Of a DNA stretch of 64,000 nt, positions 1 to 10,562 are shown piece by piece. Both the position numbers and the translations under genes were made by a program. The DNA lies in assembly GCA_964007475.1 (NCBI GenBank), contig OZ023273.1, forward strand, positions 84,579,712 to 84,643,711, read 5' to 3'. Under the pieces are notes generated by a model. It saw nothing but the letters and a program-made list of their open reading frames with translations. It was not told the DNA's origin and made no database searches. Position 1 is the first letter of the stretch, and each line of letters begins with the position of its first letter. This stretch comes from Hybos culiciformis. Taxonomy: Eukaryota; Arthropoda; Insecta; Diptera; Hybotidae.

Positions 1-482
1 ATATCAGACATATCTAATGCAAGATTTTTTTCAAAGTTAAAAAAAAAGTGATTTCTTCCAAAAATTATTAATTATTATTAATATTTAGGTTTATAATAAA
101 ATAAACTAAATATTGGTGGATATAAGAATTACTTTTGATACTTTTTTTATTACTTTTTTATTATTCAAATACCGCCGACACAATTTTCCCTTAGGTTTGA
201 TTTTGTCCCATATACTGCATATTTTTGCATATTTGCATATTTTGCATATCAGCGTATATTTTATTATCGTCAATGAAACAGGAATATGTCCTATCACGAA
301 GTTTTGCCACTTTTGAGGTAATGATGCATTATTATGTACTTTTTGATGACGCGTCGATCAGTCGTACTCAGAAAAATTAGAAAAAATCCATTACATGCTT
401 TTTTAGCACAATTAAAAAATGTACTATCAATTTGACACACATTTTGTAAGGGAAAAAGTACTATGTACCTCCAATTACTTCT
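1..482. other. AT-rich stretch without a gene
   Basis: No coding region, RNA gene or element end is visible except the left arm of a short inverted repeat (266-291, listed separately). The short open frames here have no recognisable domain and look like chance ORFs in AT-rich DNA. Confidence 0.6.
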
Positions 483-610
483 GAACAAAGATTCCGCTTG
501 CGCGCCAAAATTACATTTGGTTTTTTAGGATATATTCTGAACAAAGTGTCCGCTTGCTCGCCAAAATTACATTTGGTTTTTTTAGGATATATTCCTGTTT
601 CATGGACGAT
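266..610. repeat. 26-bp inverted repeat enclosing a tandem duplication
   Basis: Bases 266-291 and 585-610 are reverse complements at 24 of 26 positions; the core is ATGAAACAGGAATAT. The arms enclose about 290 bp that include the tandem duplication at 483-595. No target-site duplication is evident, so I cannot say whether this is a transposon or a chance remnant. Confidence 0.5.
483..595. repeat. Two-copy tandem repeat of about 56 bp
   Basis: The segment beginning GAACAAAGATTCCGCTTG (483-538) is repeated almost exactly at 539-595. There are a few substitutions and one extra T in a homopolymer run. No function is apparent. Confidence 0.8.
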
Positions 611-697
611 ATCATGTTTTCTATCTTGAATCGTGAAGTTAAGAAATTAAGTACTATTGTTCCATTAGTAGTAATAAATATTATAATAGAGTACGGC

Positions 698-1184
698 CAG
701 CGGCGGACTGGCAGTCGGCCATACAAATGCCCGGTGGGCCCACAGTTTTTTTTAATATTATATATTCTTTACAAGCTTACGAAACTAGAATTCAAAGTGA
801 TATTTTAATAATTCAATTATTCAAGAAAGAATTCTCTAAATTAAACTATTACTTGTTTAAATTATTGAGGCCGATTTCATAAAATTTATTTCTATAAATA
901 AGTGTTTGTTTGCTTTTTAATTAGCAAAATCGAGTAGTATCTATCTGTCCTGAAAATTTGCGCTAACCGTATTTTAAAAGAAAAAAAAACAAAAAAGTGA
1001 ATTATTTTTAATTTTTATTTTTATATGTAAAGTAAAATTATTTGAATTGCTTTTTTTTTGGAATTTAAATATAGCTTATTATTTACTGTTTTTGGGCATT
1101 TTTTCATTTAAAAATTTTTCTCTTCTCGCTAGCCTAGTTCCTTTTGAAATGCCCGGGCCGAATATTTGTGCCAGTCCGCCGCTG
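698..1184. mobile_element. hAT-type MITE (TIR CAGCGGCGGACTGGCA)
   Basis: The left end reads CAGCGGCGGACTGGCA and the right end is its exact reverse complement, TGCCAGTCCGCCGCTG in sense apart from one flanking base. The flanking 8-mers are AGTACGGC (690-697) and ATTACGGC (1185-1192), matching at 7 of 8, as expected of a hAT TSD. CAGNGGCGG ends are typical of hAT elements. The 487-bp body has no transposase, so it is non-autonomous. GC-rich ends stand out from the AT-rich interior. Confidence 0.85.
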
Positions 1185-1579
1185 ATTACGGCATAGTACT
1201 TCCTACCGAATTTTAAAACACACTATCAAAAATAATGCACGAAATCGACGATAAAAAAGGGATTCGATGAAAAAAATTTACTAAAATTTGCATTGATTTG
1301 TTTTTTAAATTTAGAAGTCTGGTTTTGAAATTTTGTTGTTGTTGATTGTAGTAGTCAATATTTCGTCGAAATGGTAACAATTTTTGATTGGTTCTAGCGA
1401 TATTTTTTATTAAATTTGTGAAAAGTTTTGTAAAAATGTTAAATGTAACTTAGAAAAATTTGTAGTTATTTTGTCGTGAAAGTAAACTATTTGGTAAGTT
1501 TTTTCAGTTACCAAAAAATTAATCATAAAATTTACAAAATTGTTTTTTAATGTTTTTGAATCGGTCTTATTTGTTTTAA

Positions 1580-2309
1580 GGGCGGGGTCTGGGTTTTCAC
1601 TTTCGAAAAATCGATTTTTTTTTTTTTGTTTTATCTTATTGTTTAACATTTCAAGAATATGTCCTCAAAATTTTAATCCGATCTAAGCAATATTCTTGAA
1701 GTTATTGTTTAATTAGTCTCGGGGCCTTTAACGCTCTAACTCTTCATTCATAAACTTTAAACGCGTTTTTCTCAAAACTACTTTTTCAAAGTCCGTGTTC
1801 ACTGCCATTTGAAAACTACTCGACCGATTCATTTCAAACTTTGTACACATTTTCTTCATATAAAATACCTCCCCCCTACGTTTAGTAAAAATTTTTTTTT
1901 TAACATTAAGGGTGTTTCCCACCCACAAAATGGCGGAAATTTTAGTCGAAAATAACGGTTCACACTTTAGATGGCCGCCAAAAATTTTTAAATTAAAAAA
2001 AAAATAATCAGAGAACGTTGGGGGGAAGATTTGTTTATAATTTAACTAAATTTTTATGGTTTTTCATTTTCAGATAATTTCCGGCCGAGTTACAGTGAAC
2101 ACCGCAAATTGTTTTTTTTTCAAGACGTCCTGGGGGAAGCTCTGTCACGGGCTAATGATTTAATATTTTTGCATGAAAAATTTACAGAACATAGTCAAAA
2201 CTATGCTCAATAATGTATAGAAGGTTTGAATAAAATTGCTCAATTGATATTTGAGATAAAAAATCACAAAAAAAGTGTTTTTTTTTACGCTGAAACCCAG
2301 ACCCCTCCC
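1580..2309. mobile_element. TTAA-flanked element with GGGNGGGGTCTGGGTTT ends (Kolobok- or piggyBac-like)
   Basis: The left end GGGCGGGGTCTGGGTTTT and the right end, read on the minus strand as GGGAGGGGTCTGGGTTTC, form a near-perfect TIR. Both are flanked by TTAA (1576-1579 and 2310-2313). TTAA target sites are used by piggyBac and Kolobok. The G-rich termini resemble Kolobok more than piggyBac, which usually begins CCC. There is no coding capacity in the 730 bp, so it is non-autonomous. Family assignment is inference; the TIR and TTAA are seen directly. Confidence 0.7.
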
Positions 2310-2313
2310 TTAA

Positions 2314-4801
2314 TAGAAACAAAAACGTTTTTGGAAACGGTATTACGTTAAAGGAATTGTTTTAGCAGCATCAATTTGAATCGATTTGAATTATAATTGA
2401 ATATTTTTATCAATATAATTTTAGTGTGAAATAATAATTTTTTTTTCAATAATTGTTTTTTTCTCTAATGAAATTTTCTGCATATTTTGGATAGTTTTAT
2501 ATATAATTTAATAGTTAAAAAAAAGGATAATACTTTTAGTTTATCCAATGTAGTAACGATTGTATAAGAAGGTTATTTTAATCCTTCTTGTGTGAAGTTT
2601 TGAATTGAACTGAACTTTTGTTCATTGTAAATTAAATTTAATAAATTTTCGTGTTTTTTAATTAAATGTTCTAGAACAATCTAAAAACTGGCCGCCTTAG
2701 TTTTTTAAACATATTTTTAGTATTTTTTTTTTATATGTCAGGCCGTCACTAACTTGGGGGTTAGACGAGAGTAAAAACTAGTTATAACTAAGATGTTTTT
2801 TAAATGTATGTGTGAAAAATTGTATAAAAAAAAAATTATGAAATAGTTCAATACCAACATAAATTAAAAGCCCCCTATTAAAAAAAAAAACAATACATAG
2901 ACAGCATCTCGTAGGCATAAAAATCATAACAAATGTATGAAACCCTATGAGATTTCCTATACAAAACTTAAAGATTGATCTGTAAAATGGGATTAAAAAC
3001 AAAACAAATATAATTTAATTATTGAATGCAATTAATTATATGATTAATATTAATTTTTAAGAAAAAAAATCGTATTTGTTTAAATAAAAATTTCCATAAA
3101 TCGAGAAAATTTAATCCATAATTTTTTTTCATCCTGGTAATTGGTAAAGTAAATTGAATTTTTTTTTGTTATAATACTAGGCTCTAGGTATACCAAATAT
3201 AAATAATTTATCTTTAATTTTAAATGAATTTTAAAAAAATTCAAATTAATTTAATTAAAGTTTCTATAAAGTAAAAACATAACTCGTGTCGTACCTAGCT
3301 CTTATTAGACGTTTTGGATAAAGTTCAGCTTACACACAATCCCGATTTCTCTGAAACTTGTTGAAAGAGTAGAGGCAGTAACCAAACATTCAAATCCAAG
3401 ACATGTTTTACCGACATGCTCCCATTTCAGAGAAATGACCCTCCAGAGTTTTTATATATCAGGGACATGTATACATACTACGTCAGGCACATTAAAAATT
3501 TTCAATAACGATATCCGAATCGGGAAACTAAAGTTTCTTAAGGGGGTTGGAAGAGGCGGCTGTCGTCTTCCATTCAGAACTACAAATTTTTATTTAAAAA
3601 AACTACATATTATGAAAAACGAAGAATTTGGTTACTACAATACAAGTAGATACCTACCTAGCATTTGAAAACTTTGCGGATGCATTTCTCTGAAACGAGA
3701 GCTTATTGGTAGAAAATTTCTGGGATATAAATCTAGGCGGTTTTACTTTCTCACCAAGTTTCGTCCAAATCGGTCTTGTGTACGTCAACTGCACTTACGT
3801 TCATCTACCTGGGTAGGTACCCATCTACTTATATAGGTATGCATCTACCTTCTACCTACCCACAAAAAAGTTTTTTTCGTATTATTATTTGATATTAAAT
3901 TTTTTTATTTATTAATTATTTTTGAAAATAAATTTAAATCTTATTTAATTTTATACAAATATTTTCATTTGATTTTTATAACAAAAAAAAAAAAAAAACG
4001 AGTAAAAATCCACCTGTAGTTAAGAAAAAAAATTGTCCAATGAAGGATTTTTATTTTATTTTGGATGTTAAAAATTATTTTTTTATACTAAACTAATAAA
4101 ATATTGATTTTTTATTAATTTATCTTCAATATTATTCCATTTAAATTTTTTTTAAATTTATAAAACTAAACTAAAAATGGCAAAAAAAATTACTGCCGAC
4201 CAACAAAGCGAACAAAAATTTGAAAACTAGTGGGAATTTTTTATTTATTATCCCTACGAAAAGTTTTGTTTACATTTCAACTACACGGCTGATAAATCTT
4301 AGTGTTGGTGATGAATAGTTATAACTAATAGTTTTAACTAAAAAAAATTCTGAATCTAAAGTATTACTTGTCAAATGAAATTTTTTTAAATGTAAACAAA
4401 AACTAAAAAGTGTAGTAAAGTAAAAGTTTGTGATTGTTTTATTCAAAAAAAAAATAGTTCTGTTCGGTTGTTTTTTTTGGTTTTATATTTGAAATTAAAT
4501 TTTATAATTGTTGGAAATTATTTTTAAAAAAAATATTTAAAGCTTACAAATAGTTTTTTAGTTTTAATATTTAATTTAATAATGATAAGAATTAAACTGA
4601 TAAATTTGTACCGGGAGCAGGAATACCTATAGGATTTTAATTCAAAATTGTACAAACGAGCAAATTTAAAAATTGCAGCATTCGAAAAAATCTCAAATTC
4701 CATGGGCATGCCTATTGATTACAAAAAAAAAAAATAAAACAACTCAGATCAACTTTTGTTTTAGAAAAAAAAGAAAAAAAAACTCGAAGATCTGGAAATG
4801 G
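2314..4801. other. Non-coding AT-rich stretch with unassigned repeat traces
   Basis: No gene is recognisable. A 24-bp string at 2759-2782 (starting GGTTAGACGAGAGTAAAAAC) recurs exactly, inverted, at 12940-12963, so it is probably a transposon end. Around 3290-3800 several phrases such as TTTCTCTGAAAC recur in both orientations. At 3790-3870 there is a degenerate CATCTACC repeat. None of these gave clear element boundaries. Confidence 0.5.
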
Positions 4802-4809
4802 GGCGGAAG

Positions 4810-5612
4810 TAGGGTTTCTGAAAACTCGGGTTTTCAGGACTCCGAGTCCGAGTCCCAAATTTTGAAAACTCGTCGAGTCCGAGTCGAGTCCAGATCAACA
4901 AAAAAATTACTAAAAATTTTATAAAAATTTGTGTTATTTATTATATTACAACGCCTGAACCACAACGCCAAGAACTAAAAATCTCAGGTAAAACTCTTGT
5001 TATATAATAAATAAATCTAATTTTAACAAATTTTAGTAATTTATTTCTTACAAAGAGCAATGAGAATTGTTATTGATATCCAATATATTAAAATAAAAAT
5101 AAATTAAAAGGAAATATACTCAAATTTATTTTATTCACTTATTATTAAAAATTAACTTTAAAAACAAATAATACCTAGTAGATTTATTATTTGGATAGTT
5201 ATATTTTACTTTATTAATTACTTTTTCGGTCTTAATGGAGAAATGTTTCAGAAATATTAAAGATATATACATTTGTCCCGATCCGATTTTAATACAAAAG
5301 CCACCATTTATTGCAAAATTTATTTCGTTTGAAGTTGAAGTTGATTTTATAGAGGAAAGTGGGTTGTATACACATTAATATTACTTGTTAGTTTTCCAGT
5401 ATTTCTAAAAAGCAAAAATTCTTGTTTCTAAAAAGCAAAAATTCTTCGGATTCAGCTGCGTTTTTCAAAATTAAATCAAGTTTTGATCGTTCTGAGACAA
5501 ATTTTCAAAAAAAACTTAGACTCGGGACTCGGGAGTATAAGGGTCGAGTACCGAGTCCCAGAAACTTCCCAATACTCGTCGAGTCCGAGTCGAATCGAGT
5601 CCAGAAACCCTA
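4810..5612. mobile_element. hAT-type MITE (TIR TAGGGTTTCTG)
   Basis: Ends TAGGGTTTCTG and CAGAAACCCTA are exact inverted repeats. They are flanked by a perfect 8-bp duplication GGCGGAAG (4802-4809 and 5613-5620). Sub-terminal blocks rich in GAGTCCGAGTC / GACTCGGACTC occur at both ends (about 4840-4890 and 5515-5600). Such blocks are commonly transposase-binding arrays in hAT elements. The 803-bp body has no open frame with a recognisable domain. Confidence 0.9.
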
Positions 5613-6310
5613 GGCGGAAGATTTATACGTATCAGAATTATTTTATTATAATGAAATGAGTTTTTTAAACGAGGTGATTTTGACTCGGTGTTCCAGTAAT
5701 AATGCTGAAATAACACCACCACCAGTAAATGTAAGTATTATTTTTATTAACAAAGTACCACAGATTTCAAATAAAGAAGATACCAAATTGATATTGGGGC
5801 TAAACACCTGATTTCCAGCCACTTAGACGAACATTTGATTTTTGGGAGATAGTGCAGATGACGTGAACCACTCAGAATCGGCTGAGGAAGTGCCCAACAC
5901 CAGTTTCGGAGATATGGTCTCCCAAAGTTTTCATACATTTTTGTAAGAGCAATTCTTTTGTTTGCCTGATTGGCCCTATTTTTAGAAAATGGATTAAAGG
6001 GGTGTTCCAGAACAGGAGGGGGGTGGTCGGCGGGCGGTTGGACTGGTGGTTGGTCAGTGAATATTAAAATATATATAAAAATAAATCAAAATTTTGACAG
6101 AGTTTGTGGATAAATAACTATTCTTTAATTTTTGATAATGTACCCAAGAAGGGATGTTAAATATTGGCACTTTATCACAATAACTAATTAAATAATTTCA
6201 CTATATATTTACCAAAAATGTGTGTGTTATTTATCATATTAATTCCGGGCTGATGCACTAACTATTGTATAAGATCGATTTCAAATTATTAAAGCCAGTT
6301 CAGGGAACCA
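5613..6310. other. Unassigned stretch with a GC-rich fragment
   Basis: No confident gene. A short frame from about 5656 ends at a GTAAGT (AAT|GTAAGT near 5730), and another about 5855-5946 reads as a plausible acidic peptide tail, but neither matches a family I know. Bases 6028-6060 contain CGGCGGGCGGTTGG and GGTTGGTCAGTG. Both also occur in the GC-rich core of the foldback element at 11.3 kb, so a fragment of that family may lie here. Confidence 0.4.
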
Positions 6311-6594
6311 CACAAATAATTTTGTATTTTCCCACTGTAAAATTTTTTTTTTTCACTGAACATTAATAATTAAACTATCTGAATCATGATTATTGAATCA
6401 TTTGGTTTATTAATTGAATAATTAATTATTTTCGTGATCCGTTTGTTCAAAACACAAATAATTTTGTATTTTCCCACTGTAAAATTTTTTTTTTTCACTG
6501 AACATTAATAATTAAACTATCTGAATCATGATTATTGAATCATTTGGTTTATTAATTGAATAATTAATTATTTTCGTGATCCGTTTGTTCAAAA
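6311..6594. repeat. Perfect 142-bp tandem duplication
   Basis: Bases 6311-6452 are repeated at 6453-6594 with no difference that I can see by eye. Each unit starts CACAAATAATTTTGTATTTT. Near identity points to a recent duplication (or an assembly artefact). It lies just outside the 3' end of the minus-strand Harbinger transposase remnant. Confidence 0.9.
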
Positions 6595-6763
6595 TTAACG
6601 GATATGTCATCTACAATAAAAAAAAATTATCATTTATTTAAAAATGTGCATACTTAAAAAAACTCACCTCTAATGAGTTAGCCGGTTATTTAGTTGAAAA
6701 CAAAATATTCAAAGTAATTATAATTTATTATTTGAGTCATGGGTTAAATAATGGTTTAAAACT

Positions 6764-7427
6764 TTAAATTCCAATTTTTTTCCATTGAAAAGGCAAATCT
6801 CCTGGTCCTACGCAATAATTTTTGATTTTTTCTTGAATTTTGTTTGCTATTCTAAAATTAACACCTGTAATTTGCTGTCCTATTGGTGTTACTGTTTCAG
6901 GAAACGGATCAGGTACTAGATCTTCCATTCCATTTCTCTTGTTTCTAGGTACCATTGGCTTATTTGCTATTTTAAAGTTATGCAGAACACAACAAGCTTT
7001 TATTACCAAATCAACCGTATCCAATTTAACCTCTATTGGCCGGTGAAATATCCTAAAACTGCTTGCCAGCCACCAAAGGCGCATTCCACAGTCATCCTCG
7101 CTCTGCATAATCTATAATTGTAAATTTTCTTTGCTGCTCCTAAATTAAGTGATCTTGAATATGGTTTCATTATATTTGGACCCAATTTGAAAGCATCATC
7201 ACCAACGAAAAAATAAGGAATCGCAGATAAATCCCCTGGTAATGGTGATGGTGTTGGAATATTTAAAGAACCCTCTTGTAATCTGTTGAACAAAAATGAA
7301 TTTTTAAATATCGTTCTGTCATTAGCTCTACCATTGGACCCAACATCAATAAATAAGAATTTGCAGTTTGCGTCTACTACCGCTAACATTACAATACTGT
7401 GAAACCCTTTTTTAGTTTTAGAATGTA
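6764..7427 (-). pseudogene. PIF/Harbinger transposase, C-terminal half, frameshifted
   Basis: Reading leftwards, the frame opens with KKGFHSIVMLAVVDANCKF, then GSNGRANDRTIF (second catalytic Asp region), GDDAFKLGPNIMKPY, YNYRLCRARMTVECAFG (catalytic Glu), then FRIFHRPIEV and DLVIKACCVLHNF. All are DDE_Tnp_4 hallmarks. The frame changes near 7065: CAFG continues as WLASSFRIFHRPIE only after a one-base shift. The first catalytic Asp (DGTH segment) and the N-terminal helix-turn-helix are absent. Compared with the intact copy at 19-20 kb, roughly half the protein remains. It cannot encode an active enzyme. Confidence 0.85.
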
Positions 7428-7477
7428 TTATTAAACTATTAAAGTAATATCTTTTATTTTGTTTTTAGAACTCTCAA

Positions 7478-7996
7478 ATGAGTTTTGAAAATTCATTGGA
7501 TGAAGATTATCCAGTGGAGTACGTGGACAATTCATACACAGAGTATATTTCCATTCAGCAAATGAAAGCGGCATCATCAGCACCAACAACAACAACAACA
7601 ACAAAAAAAAAAGACAACATATTCAAAAATGAGTTTGATTTTGATAATTTAATAAAAACTGTAATAACTTCAACAACACCAACTAAAGATGATTTGTATG
7701 ATTCCTTTGGAAAAACGATTGCAATGAAAATGCGAAGGTTGAGCAATTTGAGCGAGATAGCGGCTGTAGAAGCAATGGGTGACATAGAGGCAATGATGTC
7801 CAAAAAACTTATTGAACAATTAAAGACTAAAAGACCTTTTCAACAATTCAATTCAAGTTCAAGAGCTTCATCCCCTTTACCAGTATTTTCCGCATTCTCT
7901 GAATCATCTAGCACTTCACAAAATAGCAAAGAATATTCGACAACAGTGCCTTCAACACCTCGAATTAAAAAAAATAGGGTTTTGTTTTCGCCTTGA
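7478..7996 (+). CDS. BESS-like C-terminal exon of a Harbinger partner protein
   Basis: The open frame gives 172 residues after a strong acceptor (TTTTGTTTTTAG ending at 7468). It has an acidic start, a Thr run, then a segment about residues 70-105 (DDLYDSFGKTIAMKMRRLSN..., with EAMGDIEAMM) that resembles the BESS motif found C-terminal to MADF/Myb-like DNA-binding domains. The end is Ser-rich with a basic tail. No MADF or SANT domain precedes it, so this is a terminal exon that has lost its 5' part. PIF/Harbinger elements usually encode such a second protein beside the transposase. The ATG is probably internal. BESS assignment is moderate. Confidence 0.55.
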   Translation: MSFENSLDEDYPVEYVDNSYTEYISIQQMKAASSAPTTTTTTKKKDNIFKNEFDFDNLIKTVITSTTPTKDDLYDSFGKTIAMKMRRLSNLSEIAAVEAMGDIEAMMSKKLIEQLKTKRPFQQFNSSSRASSPLPVFSAFSESSSTSQNSKEYSTTVPSTPRIKKNRVLFSP

Positions 7997-8500
7997 ATTT
8001 ACAGTATCGCTAAAAACATTAGCAAATTTTACTAAATTTTGTTTTTGGTCAAAATTAAAAAAAAAAAGCATTGTAAAAATCTCATAAAATAAGTTTTTAT
8101 TGAATATTTTATTTAAAAATCAAAAAATAACAAAAATTTTTGTATAAGCTCAGATTTAAGGCTGTATTCCACTGTCTGTTCAATGCACAGATATCTGCTC
8201 AAAAAAATCTGCTCAAAAAATGAACAAATTCGACTCTGTACAAATTGCTTTGCTCAATGTATTCCATTGTCTGTGCAATTGCACAAATTTTTATCTGTAT
8301 AGTGTATAAACAAACAAATGTCTGGTACATAGAGTTTGTTCATATATTCCATTGTCTGCTCGCATAAAGTATGTACAATGAAAAAAAAAGTTTGTTCAAT
8401 TGGAAATCAAAATTAATAAATCTCATATATAATTTTTAAAATTATATTATTGCGAATTTTTTTTTTTAAATTATTAACTTGAAAATTCATCACGAAATCA

Positions 8501-8587
8501 ATGGATTTAGAAACAGCAAGTACGAAAAAAGATATAAAGAGTGAACAAGAAATTGCAGCCGTATTTGTGGTGCTTGGATTCTGTTAA
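8501..8587 (+). CDS. Small open frame, possible relic of a transposon N-terminal exon
   Basis: ATG at 8501 encodes 28 residues starting MDLETASTKKDIKSEQ and ending VVLGFC before TAA. It lies just inside the left part of the Harbinger MITE, where an autonomous parent would begin its transposase. Length and composition fit a relic first exon, but nothing downstream continues it. It could equally be chance. Confidence 0.25.
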   Translation: MDLETASTKKDIKSEQEIAAVFVVLGFC

Positions 8588-8775
8588 GTTATCTTCTACT
8601 ATGATAAAAATCCAATTTTTGTGTTTCGTAGTTATAACAAATTTTTTGGTTATAACCGCGAAACTCATACAAATTCCAGTTTCTCGGTTATGACAAAAAA
8701 ATTTCGCGGTTATGGCATTCGCGGTTATTTCAGTTCACCTACATTTTGTACGGCCAACATTCGTTTTTACTCACA

Positions 8776-9040
8776 TACGATAAATAGTGTCGTTCTAAAA
8801 ATGACATTATTCATATGATCAAAAAACGACTTTATTCATGTAGAAATAATGTCGTTTAGAAGCGACATTATTTATACAAAAAAAAACGACATAGATCATG
8901 TGATAAATAATGTCGCTCTAAAAGCGATATTATTTATACAAAAATAAACGACTTTATTCATATATAAATTATAACGTTCCTGAAAGCGACATTACTCATT
9001 TGTATGGTAGGAATAATGTCGTTTTTTCGTACAAATTATG
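8776..9040. repeat. Degenerate tandem array of AATGTCG...CGACATT palindromes
   Basis: About four units of roughly 60 bp each carry an inverted pair AATGTCGxTxTxxAAxxCGACATTAT followed by TTTATACAAAAAAAACGAC. Each unit could fold into a small hairpin. The array lies in the middle of the Harbinger MITE 8159-9452 and is not explained by its TIRs. Confidence 0.65.
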
Positions 9041-9499
9041 TCCGTATAAATTATTTCGGGACCCCATTTTTATTCAGTATAGTGCCCAGACCCAACCTAC
9101 TCTAAAAAAAGCGAACCGTTCTAAAAAAAGGGTTAAATTTAAAAATAAAATAAATATTATCATGAATTTATTGAAGAAAAATCAAAACATATAAAAAAGT
9201 TTGCACTGCAGTTTGTTTTGTAAGAGCAGACATTTTCATCTGCTCAAAATTGAGCAAATTGTTTGTACAGATACGATTAACAATGATTCCACTGTATGTA
9301 CAATGTACATATTTTTGTATGTACAAAAATGTACAGACAACAATGAGCAAACATTTTAGAGCAAACTAATTTGATGATTCCACTATCTGTGCAATGTTTG
9401 TGACGTTTTTGAGCAAATATCTGTGCATTGCACAGACAGTGGAATAAGGCCTTTATATCTTGAAAATTTAAGGGTACAAAACAATCGCAACTTTTTCAA

Positions 9500-9730
9500 T
9501 TTGAATCTGTTGTAATTCTTAATATTTCGTCCAAAATCCTTTATTTTTGATTACTTCTCCGTGGCATTGACTATATTAAATTACTTGTAATTTGGGGTTC
9601 GAGAACTTAGTTCTGTCAAATTTTGGTTCTACTTTTTCCCAGAGGTTCTATATTGGGTTTAGATTAGGCGATTCGTCAGGCCAGTTGAGAACTTCAATTT
9701 TATTGTCTTTAATTCAATCCTTATCCATTC
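9500..9730 (-). pseudogene. Tc1-like transposase C-terminal remnant
   Basis: Reading the minus strand around 9690-9620 gives VLNWPDESPNLNPI, a stop, then NLWEKVEPKFDRTKF. This is the Tc1 signature W-P-x-x-S-P-D-L-N-P-I-E-N-L-W-x-K with the catalytic Glu codon replaced by TAG. Further on, in another frame, MPRRSNQK is the usual Tc1 C-terminal MPRR block. There are at least two stops and one frameshift. No TIRs were found, so this is an old fragment. Confidence 0.75.
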
Positions 9731-10170
9731 AATTCGCAAAGACAATAATTATATATATAATATATAATACCAGCAATTTTAAAATTCATTATCAAAATAA
9801 TAAAGTTGATTTTATTTTGGCTTTCGGGAAAATATGGTTAATTTGAAATCAATACTTTAGTTTAGTATCTACTTTGCACTATGTTAAATCTTAAAAATTC
9901 AATAATTAACCGTAGTTATTTTCAATTATAATTATTTTTAAATATGTTAATTTTTAATTGAGTTATTTAAACTGAAATCGATCTCAATTAATTATGTGCT
10001 TATGTTATTTTAATTTTGTACAATGATAATGTTGTTCAATAAATTTGTAATTAAAAATGTTTCTTGGACTATTTTTATTTTAGGCTAAAAATTCACTTTT
10101 TTCAGTTTATATATTGTCTTTTAAAACAAAAGTAGACTATATTTTAATAAATAATTAATTTTTTCCTTAC

Positions 10171-10364
10171 TTTCATGTATATAGGCTGTAACGTTTCGTA
10201 CAGAGCTTTTAATACATCAGGCACAAATAGAGAGATGGTGCTTCTCGAAATTCTTGAAAGTGCTTCCAACGATCTGTAAGAATCGCCTGTAGCAATGAAT
10301 CTTAAAGTGATACCTAGTTTAACTCTAGGAGTTATTGCTAGTCTCATCGGGGTGTCCATTTTTT
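10171..10364 (-). pseudogene. PIF/Harbinger transposase helix-turn-helix exon
   Basis: The frame reads MDTPMRLAITPRVKLGITLR, then FIATGDSYRSLEALSRISRSTIS and VPDVLKALYETLQPIYMK. This is the N-terminal DNA-binding segment of PIF-type transposases. It is bounded by an acceptor-like AG (10365-10366, minus strand) and a GTAAGG donor at 10170, so it looks like an internal exon. The DDE first half (DGTH region) that should follow is not seen before the frameshifted half at 7.4 kb. It may be part of that gene or of a separate truncated copy. Confidence 0.75.
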
Positions 10365-10562
10365 CTATTGCACACAGAAAAAAATAAATTAGAATAATTG
10401 ACTAAACATAATTAAATGAATCAGATTTCTTTAATTTAACTAATGTTTTAAACAAATTAATTACTTGAATAGTTGAAAAAAAATTCAAAACTGACTGATT
10501 TTTCTAATGAAAATTCATTGTTTTTAATTTTAAAATACAAATAATTAATTGAAAGAATTATT

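Larger units (their letters stand above)
6595..8155. mobile_element. Internally deleted PIF/Harbinger element (ends not resolved)
   Basis: The 3' half of a Harbinger transposase (minus strand, 6764-7427) and the 3' exon of a BESS-like partner protein (plus strand, 7478-7996) lie back to back, with their missing 5' halves facing each other at about 7430-7470. This is what remains if a divergent two-gene element lost its middle, including both N-terminal halves and the promoter region. Outer TIRs were not identified, so the limits given are approximate. Confidence 0.5.
8159..9452. mobile_element. PIF/Harbinger-type MITE, 1.29 kb, TTA target site
   Basis: The left end AGGCTGTATTCCACTGTCTG and the right end, minus strand, AGGCCTTATTCCACTGTCTG form a long TIR that continues through TGCACAGATATCTGCTCA. 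The flanks are TTA (8156-8158 and 9453-9455), the 3-bp duplication typical of PIF/Harbinger. Sub-terminal copies of TGCTCA and TGTACA phrases recur inside both ends. It holds a 28-residue frame and an array of palindromic repeats (listed separately) but no full transposase. Confidence 0.85.

Noticed and set aside
1410..1928. Small minus-strand frames near the TTAA element
   Set aside because: They cross the element border or lie in its non-coding body, with no family resemblance.
4524..4924. Two small frames on opposite strands
   Set aside because: No domain, AT-rich codon content, and the plus-strand frame runs across the border of a MITE.
5516..5946. Minus-strand frames of 63-68 codons
   Set aside because: One is the mirror of GAGTCCGAGT repeats in the hAT MITE; the other has no domain and lies opposite a weak plus-strand exon-like stretch.
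8776..9040. CRISPR-like array
   Set aside because: Units are degenerate, palindromic, without unique spacers, and lie inside a MITE in a eukaryotic genome.
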